DNA of 57,710 nt, from assembly GCA_023245765.1 (NCBI GenBank), contig JAHFJP010000002.1:1-57710 (forward strand), read 5' to 3'. The notes below the pieces were generated by a model. It saw nothing but the letters and a program-made list of their open reading frames with translations. It ran no database searches and was not told the origin of the DNA. The translations under genes were made by a program, and so were the position numbers. Each line of letters starts with the position of its first letter. Position 1 is the first letter of the stretch. Source of the DNA: Candidatus Peribacteria bacterium (GTDB lineage: Bacteria; Patescibacteriota; Gracilibacteria; Peribacterales; Peribacteraceae). This document shows, in pieces, positions 23,809 through 32,701 of this stretch.

Positions 23809-25065
23809 ATGAGTAACGGAAACAACCTCCGCATCATCGTTTTCGGCGGCACTGGTGCCGGTGAAGATGTCAGTGATGATGCGAAAGTCAAAGATATTCG
23901 TCCAAAGCGAGGAAAAGTTGAAGAAGTACTTCATCACAACGTCGGCGCTGAAGTGAAAGGCTTATTCCGGTCCATTGATGTGGAAGAGGCCGATCCTTTT
24001 CAGGACAGCGGTGAGGCGCGGTGCGACACGATCGAAGGCAATGTGAACACCCTTCGCGAGCATGTTCGACGCCGCGTGGGCAAGACCATCGTTATCGTTG
24101 GAACGGATAATGCTGCGGAAATCATCCAGGCAGTCGCAGATGGGATTGATCCCGAAAAACTTGAAAACAACAGCATTCTCTTCACCATTGCCATGGAGGC
24201 TGTTCCCAAACGCCGACGAAACAATCCCGCCTCGCTGTTATCCAGTGATTTTCCTGGAAATTTAACGAACGCCATCTATTTAAGTTCGCGAGACGAATTG
24301 GAAGGGAAGATGGCATTGTATTGTGATGGCAATCTCTTCGCGCCGCGCGGGTTGCACAAAGTACTTGCCAACGATACGTTCCAGCCGTTCATCAGCAGGT
24401 ATGAGTCCGTGACGACTGGGTCGAATCCTCCGGTCTACAACTGGAGTCGGTTCAACATCGATGTCGATTCCGGAACAAAACAACAGCGACCGAGAAATGT
24501 TCTTCGTCCGACAGGAACAAGCGGACGTTTCAAGCTTTTGCCAGGTATCGAATCCGTTACCGCAGATGCATTGTCGAATTATCGCAATCTTGTCGCTTTC
24601 ATAAAAGGAGGGATCTTGGAAGGAACGCTCAATGGCTTTGTCCTGCAATTACCTGGTATCGCGTATGCAAGACGAGACCAGAAGGAAGATATGAGGAATA
24701 TCATGGAGGCGGCAAGCATTGCCTACGACGCCGGTGTGCCGTTCATTGTGATCTCCGATCCCGATCAGCGTCAGGTGGGAACTGACCGTGTGCAAACGAT
24801 TGCGGCTACTCCAACATTCTATCGGGGCAGTGTTGGTCGAACAGATATAGAAAAATCCATCATCAACTGTAGTCCGCTGAGTCTTGCCGAAACGAAGATC
24901 AGGGTTGCAGAGAGCGCGTATCGCTCCGTGAAGTACAAACAATTGCACGGAAGCGATATTGTGGATGATGTTCGTTTGGATCTCGATGCCTATCAACGTT
25001 TCGTCACCGATCAAATATCATTTGAGGAATATATGAAATTCCGCAGAGCCAGGAGTTCGATGTGA
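23809..25065 (+). CDS. Divergent asparaginase-fold protein, paralogue 2 (418 residues)
   Basis: The motifs again follow the asparaginase order: IIVFGGTGAGED (9-20, Thr15), SIDVEEADPF (55-64), IVIVGTDNAAE (94-104, Thr99-Asp100), a Lys in GLHKVLANDTFQPF (Lys184), and GFVLQLPGI. It is about as distant from AnsA as from paralogue 1. The two genes are co-directional, 62 bp apart, and similar in size, so their products may work together. The ATG at 23809 is preferred to a TTG at 23743 that overlaps the upstream stop; a TACAAT/TATTCT region lies just before it. The gene ends 6 bp from the convergent nudix gene. Confidence 0.55.
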   Translation: MSNGNNLRIIVFGGTGAGEDVSDDAKVKDIRPKRGKVEEVLHHNVGAEVKGLFRSIDVEEADPFQDSGEARCDTIEGNVNTLREHVRRRVGKTIVIVGTDNAAEIIQAVADGIDPEKLENNSILFTIAMEAVPKRRRNNPASLLSSDFPGNLTNAIYLSSRDELEGKMALYCDGNLFAPRGLHKVLANDTFQPFISRYESVTTGSNPPVYNWSRFNIDVDSGTKQQRPRNVLRPTGTSGRFKLLPGIESVTADALSNYRNLVAFIKGGILEGTLNGFVLQLPGIAYARRDQKEDMRNIMEAASIAYDAGVPFIVISDPDQRQVGTDRVQTIAATPTFYRGSVGRTDIEKSIINCSPLSLAETKIRVAESAYRSVKYKQLHGSDIVDDVRLDLDAYQRFVTDQISFEEYMKFRRARSSM

Positions 25066-25071
25066 ACATGT

Positions 25072-25548
25072 TTATTGGAGTGTGCGCAAAATATACTCTT
25101 TCACATTCGCAAATATCTCCGTCCGCTCATCCAACTTCTCGATCTCCTTTTTCATGAACCACCGCATGCCGTCGCTCTCGTCCGTGATTTCTTCCGCCTG
25201 ATCTTCATTCAGTGGTTTGGCGATGTAGAGAAAGTCCATGTGTTGATGCGCAGGTTCATTCCTCTCTTTGGACTCCGGAATGTTTTCGAGGAGCATTGCG
25301 ATCGGTTTCTTCAGCATCCGGCCTTCATCTGGATTCCCAGCGAAGAGGTCATCCTGTGCGTCACCGATGATCTCCACATCTAGGTTCGTTTCTTCTTTGC
25401 ATTCGCGCTTCGCTGCATCTTCCGGTGCCTCATCCGGGTCCACGTGCCCACCGGGCGGCATCCAGCGCTGGAGGCGTTTGTGCCATAACAGAAGGACTCT
25501 TTTCTTTGAGTCGATGACGAAGGCCGTTGCGGTGAAGTGGCGCTTCAA
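25072..25548 (-). CDS. Nudix hydrolase
   Basis: A 158-residue protein with a complete Nudix box: G34 HVDPDE40, then REckEE (48-53) in the GX5EX7REUXEEXGU pattern. It would hydrolyse a nucleoside diphosphate linked to another moiety; the exact substrate cannot be inferred. The start codon is TTG at 25548, 7 nt downstream of TATTCT, giving a leaderless architecture; the MKRHFTATAF N-terminus forms the first beta-strand of the fold. The gene is divergent from the thioredoxin-like gene. Confidence 0.88.
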   Translation of the reverse strand: MKRHFTATAFVIDSKKRVLLLWHKRLQRWMPPGGHVDPDEAPEDAAKRECKEETNLDVEIIGDAQDDLFAGNPDEGRMLKKPIAMLLENIPESKERNEPAHQHMDFLYIAKPLNEDQAEEITDESDGMRWFMKKEIEKLDERTEIFANVKEYILRTLQ

Positions 25549-25634
25549 GAGTATGAGAATATTAGAGTAATAGAATAATAGGAAACTGTGTCTAAAGCTT
25601 GTCCTAGTATTCCATTACTCTATTATTCCTTTCT

Positions 25635-26186
25635 ATGGTCCTCATCGACTCCAACTCCACCGTCCTCGCCATCGGCGCCCCGCTCCCGCACTTCCAATTA
25701 CCGTCCGCGGACGGTCTCACGATCGATACCCACATGATCAAGGACCCCGTGCTGGTCGTGATCTTTACGTGCAATCACTGCCCGTACGCGCAGGCGGTCG
25801 AAGACCGGCTCATTGCGCTCGCGGAGCATTTTGACGAGGAAGGCGCACAGTTCGTCCTCATCAACAGCAACGATGCCGAGCAGTATCCCGATGATTCGTT
25901 CGACGCGATGAAGGTTCGCTACAAAGAGAAAGGATTCCCGTTCCCGTACTGTTACGATGCCTCGCAGGAAGTCGCCAAAGCGTACGGTGCGCTCTGTACA
26001 CCGCATTGCTTCGTGTTCGATCAGAAGCGCACGCTCCAGTACAAAGGTCGGGTCGACGATAACTGGAAGAATCCGGCGGAGGTGAAGGAACAGAATCTGC
26101 GCGACGCGATTGAGGCGAGTCTCAAAGGGGAGGCCCCCGCGAAGCAGGAGGCCAATGCGATTGGGTGCAGTATTAAGTGGAAGTGA
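25635..26186 (+). CDS. Thioredoxin-fold redox protein (AhpC/TSA-like)
   Basis: A 183-residue cytoplasmic protein of the thioredoxin/redoxin type. TCNHCPYA gives a CxxC pair (Cys46, Cys49) at the end of strand 1, and YGALCTPHCFVFD contains the cis-Pro loop. The family (often annotated as thioredoxin family protein) is related to peroxiredoxins, but the resolving mechanism is unproven. A Cys near the C-terminus (IGCSIKWK) is also typical. The ATG lies 8 nt after TATTAT (25621-25626). It converges on uvrA across an inverted ACCGA-type repeat. Confidence 0.8.
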   Translation: MVLIDSNSTVLAIGAPLPHFQLPSADGLTIDTHMIKDPVLVVIFTCNHCPYAQAVEDRLIALAEHFDEEGAQFVLINSNDAEQYPDDSFDAMKVRYKEKGFPFPYCYDASQEVAKAYGALCTPHCFVFDQKRTLQYKGRVDDNWKNPAEVKEQNLRDAIEASLKGEAPAKQEANAIGCSIKWK

Positions 26187-26196
26187 TGGGAGGGCG

Positions 26197-26292
26197 CCGA
26201 AGGGACCGATGGCACCGAAGGTACCGAAGTGTCTTCATACAATGCCGAAAAGGCACCTCGGTTTCGTCGGTCCCCTCGGTCCCGTCGGTCAC
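26197..26292. repeat. 9-nt-period ACCGA repeat arranged as a long inverted repeat
   Basis: ACCGANGGN units repeat about four times at 26197-26231 and again in reverse complement at 26254-26292. Together they can form a long hairpin between the convergent thioredoxin-like and uvrA genes. It overlaps the last codons of uvrA (stop at 26289) and probably acts as a two-way terminator. Confidence 0.7.
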
Positions 26293-29192
26293 TTCTTTCT
26301 CTTCCCCAACATCTTCTTCAAATATTCTCCGGTGTAACTCCCTTTGACCTCCGCGACTTCCTCCGGTGTTCCCTGCGCCACAATCAATCCACCTCCACTC
26401 CCGCCGTCGGGTCCGAGGTCCAGGATCCAATCCACGCACTTGAGAACATCAAGGTTGTGTTCGATCACGAGGACGGTGTTGCCTTTTTCGACCAGGCGCT
26501 GGAGAACTTCGAGGAGCTTTTGGATATCATCGAAGTGCAGACCGGTCGTCGGTTCATCAAGGATGTAGAAGGTCTTGCCCGTCGCGCGCTTGGTCAGCTC
26601 GGTGGCGAGCTTCACGCGTTGGGCTTCGCCGCCCGAGAGCGTGGTCGCGCTCTGGCCGAGGTGGATGTAGCCGAGGCCGACATCTTCGAGCGTCTGGAGC
26701 TTGCTCTTGATCGAAGGCACGGCGTTGAAGAACTCCAGTGCTTCGGTGATCGTCATATCCAGCGCTTGCGCGATGTTCTTTCCCTTGTAGGTGATCTCCA
26801 GCGTCTCGCGGTTGTAGCGCTCGCCATGGCAGGTCTCGCAGGTCACAAAGACGTCAGGGAGAAAATGCATTTCGATTCGCTTGAGTCCATCACCTTCACA
26901 TTCCTCGCATCGTCCGCCTTTCACGTTGAAGCTGAATCGTCCGGGCTTGTAGCCGCGCAGTTTCGCTTCCGGCGTTGCCGAGAACATGTCGCGCACGTCG
27001 GTGAAGACGCCGGTATAGGTGGCGGGATTGCTGCGGGGAGTCCGTCCGATGGGGGACTGATCGATGACGATCGCTTTATCCAGATGCTGCAGACCGTCGA
27101 TGGTCTTCACATTCTGCGGCTTCGTGTGGGCTTTATTGAGCACGCGCTGGAGCTCTGGTCCTAAGATCCCGTGGATCAAGCTCGATTTTCCCGATCCCGA
27201 GACGCCGGAGACTCCAATCAATGTCCCGAGCGGGAACGTTACATCAATATTCTGGAGGTTATGGTGCTCCGCACCAGTGATCGTGACCGTCTTGCCGCTT
27301 CCTTTGCGGCGCTTCCCCGGAATCGCGATGAACTTCTTGCCGCTCAGATACTGGCCGGTCACGGAGTTCGGCTGCTTGATCAGGTCTGCCGGTGTGCCCT
27401 GCGCGATCACTTCGCCGCCGTACTTGCCCGCGCCGGGGCCGATTTCGAGCAGATAGTCCGCTGCCTCAATCGTCTCTTCGTCATGTTCAACGACGATCAC
27501 GGTGTTGCCGAGGTCGCGCAGCTGCGTGAGTGTCGTGATCAGTTTCGCATTGTCGCGCTGGTGAAGTCCGATACTCGGCTCATCGAGCACGTAGAGCACT
27601 CCCTGCAGCGCGGAGCCGATCTGCGTTGCCAAACGAATGCGCTGCGCTTCGCCTCCGGACAACGTCGCTGCAGAGCGTGACAAAGTGAGGTATTTCAGAC
27701 CCACGTTCTCGAGGAAACTCAGGCGTGCGATGATCTCTGTCAGCACCTTCTTCACAATCGTCCGTTCATACTCGGAGATCTTGATGGTCGAGAAGAATTC
27801 CCGTGCCTCATCCACACTCATATCCGTTCCCTCCACAATATTTTTGTCGCCGACCGTCACGGCCAAAATTTCTTTCTTGAGTCTTCGTCCGCCGCATTCG
27901 TCGCAGGGGAGTTCCAACATGTATTCCTCAATCTGCGTCCGCATGTAACTGCTCTCGGTTTCGCTGTGGCGACGGCGTAAATTTGGGATCACGCCTTCGT
28001 ATGTTGTCTGATAACTACCGCCGAACTTCTGCGTATTGATGTTCACGCTCAGGGATTTCGGGTAGCCCCACAGGATGATCTTGCGATGATCGTCGCTGAG
28101 TTTTTCCCACGGCGTATCCATGCTGAAGCCGACTTCTTCACTGAGCGCCTCAAGGAGTTGCGTCATGAATCCGGTGCGGCTCGCCGATGTCGCCCACGGA
28201 TGAATTGCACCTTCGCCGAGCGATAATCTCGGGTTCGGGATCACCGAGCTCTCTTCCACCTGGAGGATCGACCCGAGTCCGTGGCATGTTTCGCACGCGC
28301 CGTGGGGAGAGTTGAACGAGAAGCTGCGCGGTTCGATATCCGGGATCGGCTGGTCGGGATGGTCGGGACAGACGAAGGATTCCGAAAATCGCGTCTGCTC
28401 GTTGCTCTCGACATCGAGGACCATCAACGACCCTTCGCCTTTCTTCAACGCAAGTTCGACGGAATCTGCGAGACGACTGCGGTTGGGATTCGCCTTCCCA
28501 TCCGTCACCTCCAGATCGCGGACGATCAACCGGTCCACGACGATCTCAATCGTGTGGGGCTTCTTGGGATCGAGTTTCGTGTCCTCGTCGGTCGTCACGA
28601 CGTTCCCGTCCACCCGCATGCGGACGAATCCTTCGCGGCGGATCGTCTCAATGATCTTCACGTGTTCGCCCTTGCGGCCCTGGACGACCGGCGCGAGGAG
28701 GAAAATTTTTCGTCCCTCCGGCATCTTCGCGATGGTCTCGACGATCTGGCTCGTGGATTGTTTGCCGAGCATCTTGCCGCAGACGGCACAATGCACTTTA
28801 CCGATCTTTGCCCAGAGTAGACGCATGTAGTCGTAGATCTCCGTCACCGTGCCGACGGTCGAGCGGGGATTGCGAGGCGCCGTCTTTTGGTCGATCGAAA
28901 TTGCCGGGCTCAGGCCTTCAATAGATTCGACTTCCGGTTTCTCCATCTGCGCGATGAACTGCCGGGCGTATGCGCTCAAGCTCTCCACATACCGGCGCTG
29001 GCCTTCGGCGAAGATGGTGTCAAAGGCGAGTGATGATTTCCCTGATCCGGAGAGGCCGGTGATCACGGTCAATTTATTCCGGGGAATCTGCACGTCGATG
29101 TTCTTGAGGTTGTGCATCTTTGCCCCACGGACGGAGATCACGTCGTTTCGTCGGGGTTCGGGATGTGCGCCTTTGGCAGCGGTTTTTTCCAT
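26289..29192 (-). CDS. uvrA: Excinuclease ABC subunit A
   Basis: A 967-residue UvrA, the damage-recognition ATPase of nucleotide excision repair, acting with UvrB and UvrC. Both ABC halves are complete: Walker A GLSGSGKSS and GVSGSGKSS, two LSGGEAQR signatures and two Walker B regions. The zinc-finger Cys pairs (CETCHG and CEEC...CETCHG) are present. Length is normal. The ATG at 29192 is preferred over an in-frame TTG at 29201, because GAAAAT lies 8 nt upstream and the next residues match the family. ACCGA-type repeats lie at both ends of the gene. Confidence 0.97.
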   Translation of the reverse strand: MEKTAAKGAHPEPRRNDVISVRGAKMHNLKNIDVQIPRNKLTVITGLSGSGKSSLAFDTIFAEGQRRYVESLSAYARQFIAQMEKPEVESIEGLSPAISIDQKTAPRNPRSTVGTVTEIYDYMRLLWAKIGKVHCAVCGKMLGKQSTSQIVETIAKMPEGRKIFLLAPVVQGRKGEHVKIIETIRREGFVRMRVDGNVVTTDEDTKLDPKKPHTIEIVVDRLIVRDLEVTDGKANPNRSRLADSVELALKKGEGSLMVLDVESNEQTRFSESFVCPDHPDQPIPDIEPRSFSFNSPHGACETCHGLGSILQVEESSVIPNPRLSLGEGAIHPWATSASRTGFMTQLLEALSEEVGFSMDTPWEKLSDDHRKIILWGYPKSLSVNINTQKFGGSYQTTYEGVIPNLRRRHSETESSYMRTQIEEYMLELPCDECGGRRLKKEILAVTVGDKNIVEGTDMSVDEAREFFSTIKISEYERTIVKKVLTEIIARLSFLENVGLKYLTLSRSAATLSGGEAQRIRLATQIGSALQGVLYVLDEPSIGLHQRDNAKLITTLTQLRDLGNTVIVVEHDEETIEAADYLLEIGPGAGKYGGEVIAQGTPADLIKQPNSVTGQYLSGKKFIAIPGKRRKGSGKTVTITGAEHHNLQNIDVTFPLGTLIGVSGVSGSGKSSLIHGILGPELQRVLNKAHTKPQNVKTIDGLQHLDKAIVIDQSPIGRTPRSNPATYTGVFTDVRDMFSATPEAKLRGYKPGRFSFNVKGGRCEECEGDGLKRIEMHFLPDVFVTCETCHGERYNRETLEITYKGKNIAQALDMTITEALEFFNAVPSIKSKLQTLEDVGLGYIHLGQSATTLSGGEAQRVKLATELTKRATGKTFYILDEPTTGLHFDDIQKLLEVLQRLVEKGNTVLVIEHNLDVLKCVDWILDLGPDGGSGGGLIVAQGTPEEVAEVKGSYTGEYLKKMLGKRKK

Positions 29193-29214
29193 AGAAGGCA
29201 ATTTTCAGGAACAC

Positions 29215-29244
29215 AAAAAAAGCGGCCCGCGTTGCTGCGGCCGC
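29215..29244 (-). terminator. Terminator-like hairpin just upstream of uvrA
   Basis: Read on the minus strand, GCGGCC and GGCCGC arms are followed by seven T residues, ending 23 nt before the uvrA start. It would stop any transcript entering from the ribE side. A TGTAAGCT -10-like element lies upstream at 29256-29263, so a very short attenuated RNA is possible but unproven. Confidence 0.65.
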
Positions 29245-29301
29245 GAAGGCCCTTCAGCTTACAGGAAAAAATGAGAGATGTCTAGGGTAAGACAAGAAGA
29301 A

Positions 29302-29342
29302 ACCGAGGAAACCGAGGGGACCGACGCGACCGAGGATTCCGA
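29302..29342. repeat. ACCGA-type 9-nt repeat upstream of ribE
   Basis: ACCGAGGAA, ACCGAGGGG, ACCGACGCG and ACCGAGGAT follow each other in one array, the same unit as at 26197-26292. It lies between the divergent uvrA and ribE genes. Confidence 0.7.
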
Positions 29343-29374
29343 ATTTGGTCATTTTCGCTCTATAATGGTCCTCC

Positions 29375-29989
29375 ATGTTTACTGGAATCATCGAAGCAAC
29401 GGCGAAAGTTCTCGAGCGCGGGTCTTCGACCCGCGGATCTCCGTTAGGTCTGACGATCGAACGGCCCAAGAGTTTCACGGATCTGAAGATCGGATCGAGC
29501 ATCTGCGTCTCTGGCGTCTGCCTTTCGGTCGTCAAACTCACAAAAGCTTCAATGCAGTTCGATGTCGTTCCCGAAACGCTCAAGAAGTCACGTCTTGGTA
29601 AACTCAAGAAAGGGGAGAGAGTGAATCTGGAGCGGGCGATGAAGGCGGGAGAGAGACTCGACGGACACGTGGTGCAGGGGCATGTAGAAGGAACGGGACG
29701 AGTGAAAAGTGTAAAGAGAAAAGAGAAAAGTGCGGAAATAATTATTCACTTTCCCCGTCCGACCGCGGCCGGGCGGGCACTTTTCACTTTTCACTCAATC
29801 GTGCCCAAGGGTTCTATCGCCATCGATGGAGTGTCACTCACCATCGCGAAAGTGAACAGCAAAGAAGTAACGATTGCGCTTATCCCTCATACAATGAAGA
29901 ACACTACGCTCGGGTCGCTCAAGAAAGGGGATCGGGTGAATGTTGAGACAGATATGCTCGGACGGTATTTGCTGAAAAACAAAAAATAA
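29375..29989 (+). CDS. ribE: Riboflavin synthase, alpha chain
   Basis: A 204-residue protein starting MFTGIIE, with two lumazine-binding repeats of about 95 residues each (LKIGSSICVSGVCLSV in the first and KGSIAIDGVSLTI in the second). It converts two molecules of 6,7-dimethyl-8-ribityllumazine into riboflavin and the pyrimidine co-product. It is the first of three riboflavin genes in this region. TATAAT (29361-29366) sits 8 nt before the ATG, so the transcript is almost certainly leaderless. No FMN-riboswitch-like sequence was seen upstream. Confidence 0.95.
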   Translation: MFTGIIEATAKVLERGSSTRGSPLGLTIERPKSFTDLKIGSSICVSGVCLSVVKLTKASMQFDVVPETLKKSRLGKLKKGERVNLERAMKAGERLDGHVVQGHVEGTGRVKSVKRKEKSAEIIIHFPRPTAAGRALFTFHSIVPKGSIAIDGVSLTIAKVNSKEVTIALIPHTMKNTTLGSLKKGDRVNVETDMLGRYLLKNKK

Positions 29990-30022
29990 TCTATAATATC
30001 AAGTAAACATACACATCATTCT

Positions 30023-30517
30023 TTGATCAAAAACACCCCAAATATTGATGTTATCGAGCTGCGCGAGACGCTCGCGGATCTTCATGCGTCCGCATCTCCA
30101 GAGCGCATCCAACATTTGACGCAGAACGAGCTCCGCGAGCTTTCTTCCCGCGTACAATCGGAGTTCAGAAACATTGCTGACAATTTGCGTACTATCGAAA
30201 AAACTTTAGACGTGGCCACGAAGAAAGACAGGGAGCTTCTGAACATCTGGAGCCGCCTGCGGCCACAGCAGGTCAACGATGTCAGTTTGAATGTGCGTGG
30301 TGACTATTATGCGGCCCTTGCCGGACTTCGGCCGCAATATGCGCGATTGCCGGAGAAGATTCCCCATGATTTCCATAAGGTGCTTGGTCCGCTTGCAAAA
30401 ATTAAACATGTCAGCGGGCAATGGTTGAATGTTCTCGAGAATTCCTCGGTGTTAGAGGTATTGGAGCCCACACAACCTGGATCCGCGAACGTTTTGCGGA
30501 GGCAGGATGCGGCATAA
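30023..30517 (+). CDS. Hypothetical helical protein between ribE and ribH
   Basis: I do not recognise this 164-residue protein. It is almost entirely helical, with a probable coiled coil at about residues 34-75 (LTQNELRELSSRVQSEF followed by IEKTLDVATKKDRE). No membrane segments or Cys are seen. The start appears to be TTG at 30023, 27 nt after TATAAT (29991-29996). It lies between two riboflavin genes but has its own promoter, so a role in flavin metabolism is only a guess. Confidence 0.5.
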   Translation: MIKNTPNIDVIELRETLADLHASASPERIQHLTQNELRELSSRVQSEFRNIADNLRTIEKTLDVATKKDRELLNIWSRLRPQQVNDVSLNVRGDYYAALAGLRPQYARLPEKIPHDFHKVLGPLAKIKHVSGQWLNVLENSSVLEVLEPTQPGSANVLRRQDAA

Positions 30518-30544
30518 GGGGCTCTGGCATGCTAGAATCCGGAT

Positions 30545-31024
30545 ATGAAGCGTGCGTCCGGATTCGTTCACAGTTCCATTCGTGTCGATCCCCAATGGCG
30601 GATCGGCATCGTGTATTCCTCCTTCTATGAAGATGAGATCGATCAACTTGTCAAAGGAGCGAGGGAAGTCTTGCTCAAAGCTGGAATCAAAGCGGCGAAC
30701 ATTACGGAATATCCAGCGGCCGGCTCATTCGAGCTGCCGTTAATAGGCATGACGCTTGCCAAAGCGAAGAAGGCTGACGCACTCATTGGTATCGGGATTA
30801 TCGTAGAGGGCCAGACGCACCATGCCGAACTTCTCGCTCGGGAGAGCGCTCGGGGCATCATGGATGTTCAAGTGAAGTATGGAATCCCGTTCGCGTTTGA
30901 GGTGCTCTACGTCAAGAAGTTGCGCCATGCGAAGGCGCGTTCGCGGGGGGCGGAGAACAAAGGAGGAGAGGCGGCGCGCGCGGTTCTACATTCGCTTGCG
31001 CAGATACGGAAACAGCGTTGCTGA
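30545..31024 (+). CDS. ribH: 6,7-dimethyl-8-ribityllumazine synthase
   Basis: A 159-residue lumazine synthase, condensing 5-amino-6-ribitylaminouracil with dihydroxybutanone phosphate. AAGSFELP (58-65) binds the ribityl chain, and GIIVEGQTHHAE (84-95) contains the catalytic His93. An N-terminal extension of about 18 residues and the basic C-terminal end (AKARSRGAENKGG) are a little unusual. The ATG is 6 nt after TAGAAT (30533-30538), again leaderless. Its product feeds RibE, encoded 0.6 kb upstream. Confidence 0.93.
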   Translation: MKRASGFVHSSIRVDPQWRIGIVYSSFYEDEIDQLVKGAREVLLKAGIKAANITEYPAAGSFELPLIGMTLAKAKKADALIGIGIIVEGQTHHAELLARESARGIMDVQVKYGIPFAFEVLYVKKLRHAKARSRGAENKGGEAARAVLHSLAQIRKQRC

Positions 31025-31081
31025 ATTATTGAACAATTCAATTGTTCACGTTACGATGGGGCCCTCCTCCCCGATTCTTCG

Positions 31082-32500
31082 ATGCGCACACGCCTCTCCG
31101 TTGTTCTCACGCTCTCGCTTCTCATCGTCTCTTTCCCGGTGTTCGCACTCCGGTTCCCCGACGTGTCGTCCAAGTATCCGCACCGCCAAGCGATCGAGAA
31201 GCTTACCGATGCCGGGGTGATCAGCGGCAATCCCGACGGCACCTTCCGTCCAACGGATCCGGTGAATCGTGCAGCGATGCTCAAGATGCTCTACATCGCC
31301 GCCAAGATTGAGCCGGAGAAGGTTGGGGGATGCTTTAGCGACATCGCGATCGACAGCTGGTATGAGTTCTACGTCTGCGATGCGTACGGCAAAGGTTTTG
31401 TGAAGGGATATGATGGCGGTGTCTTCAAGCCCGGACAGCCTGTAACGCGTGCCGAGGCACTCAAGCTCGCAGTGGTCGTGTTCGGTATTCCCGAAGCCGA
31501 TCTCAATGCCCAGGTGAAGATGTATACCGATGTCTCCGCGAGTGACTGGTTCGCAGGGTATGTGCACACCGCGCTCGTCGAAAAAATTCTCCCGATTCCC
31601 GGCCAAGATGGCGAGCTCTACCATCCCGCGCAGATTATGGAGCGTGGAGAGGCGGCCGCCTACATCTGGAACGCGATGGCTGCGCACAGTCTTGCGCGTT
31701 CGCGCGCGTCGTCGTCGGTAATCGTCAGTGAAACGCCCGGAGACAGTAACGCCGCATCATCGGCCATGACCGAGCTCGAAAAACGCGCTGCCGCCGCTCT
31801 GAGAGTCATCGAACAGGAGCGCAAGGCGATGGAGCATGCTCAGGCCAATACAAAGAACGTGACTGTGCCCTTCAGCGATAAGAACACCTTCGATGGGAAG
31901 ACACCGTTCTCCTACGAGTTCTCGGTGACCAGCGCGATGGTGGTCGATATCCAGACTGCCATCACGGAATGGAATAACGGTTCGCTCACCTGCCGCCTCT
32001 ACCATTTAGGACGCAGCGGATTTTCGCAGGAGTATTATTTGGGATTCCAGGACGGAAAAAACTGCATCATCCGCGCGGCGCTCTCGCCCGGCAACTGGCG
32101 GTTGCAGCTTGAACCCGAAAAGCTTGCGCCCATGTACAGCGTGTCGGTCAAGACAACAACCGGTGATGGAAACGACGGCTTCTCGCAGGCCGCCACATTG
32201 CCCCTTGGCAAAGCTCGTTCCGACAGTCTCGATACCGGCGATCTGGAGGATTGGTTTACCTTCACGGTACCGAAGAACCCGACCGTTGCCGAAGATGTCG
32301 GCCGGCAGATGGTGCTCGAGGTCAGCAGCGCGGATCCCGTCGGTTGCTTGATCTATCCGCTCGATGACGTTGACCAGTACGGTTTTAAAGGCCCCGAGTG
32401 CGGATTCCGCTACACGTATCCTCCGGGGACGTATATGGCGAGTGTGCGGCATGGGGTGCCGCTCAGTGTCAGGGAGTCGTACTCGATTCAGATTAAGTAA
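31082..32500 (+). CDS. Secreted SLH-domain protein with C-terminal beta-domain
   Basis: A 472-residue exported protein. A signal peptide (MRTRLSVVLTLSLLIVSFPV) precedes three SLH repeats (about 25-200), with the signature GVISGNPDGTFRPTDPVNRA and a repeated Cys pair in SLH modules 1-2. A Ser/Ala-rich and coiled-coil linker follows, then about 220 residues of mostly beta-strand reminiscent of pre-peptidase C-terminal (PPC) domains. It is likely anchored to cell-wall polymer as an S-layer or surface protein. It sits inside the riboflavin cluster without obvious functional link. Confidence 0.8.
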   Translation: MRTRLSVVLTLSLLIVSFPVFALRFPDVSSKYPHRQAIEKLTDAGVISGNPDGTFRPTDPVNRAAMLKMLYIAAKIEPEKVGGCFSDIAIDSWYEFYVCDAYGKGFVKGYDGGVFKPGQPVTRAEALKLAVVVFGIPEADLNAQVKMYTDVSASDWFAGYVHTALVEKILPIPGQDGELYHPAQIMERGEAAAYIWNAMAAHSLARSRASSSVIVSETPGDSNAASSAMTELEKRAAAALRVIEQERKAMEHAQANTKNVTVPFSDKNTFDGKTPFSYEFSVTSAMVVDIQTAITEWNNGSLTCRLYHLGRSGFSQEYYLGFQDGKNCIIRAALSPGNWRLQLEPEKLAPMYSVSVKTTTGDGNDGFSQAATLPLGKARSDSLDTGDLEDWFTFTVPKNPTVAEDVGRQMVLEVSSADPVGCLIYPLDDVDQYGFKGPECGFRYTYPPGTYMASVRHGVPLSVRESYSIQIK

Positions 32501-32527
32501 TCTCGTTTGTGTCGTTCACCGAAGGGT

Positions 32528-32597
32528 GATGCCTAGTTTCCTGCCCTCACCCGGCGCGCGACGCGCCACCCTCTCCCGCAAGCGGGAGAGGGGCGAG
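32528..32597. repeat. GC-rich palindromic repeat, copy B
   Basis: Identical to copy A (13513-13584) over the first roughly 50 bp. The second hairpin is tighter here: CTCTCCCGC and GCGGGAGAG with an AA loop. It follows the SLH gene and could end transcription. Confidence 0.8.
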
Positions 32598-32701
32598 CTC
32601 CTGGAATGGGTCCTGAACTGTGGTGAAGAGCGTCAATGTAACGCAAACCTTGATAAAACTCTTTCCAAATATTCCATTATTCTAGTATTCTCGTCCTTCC
32701 C

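Noticed and set aside
26197-26292. ACCGA units as a CRISPR array
   Set aside because: The units are only about 9 nt, without spacers of uniform length, and no cas gene is near.
29250-29374. FMN riboswitch before ribE
   Set aside because: The conserved FMN aptamer sequences are absent, and the leaderless start leaves no room for one.
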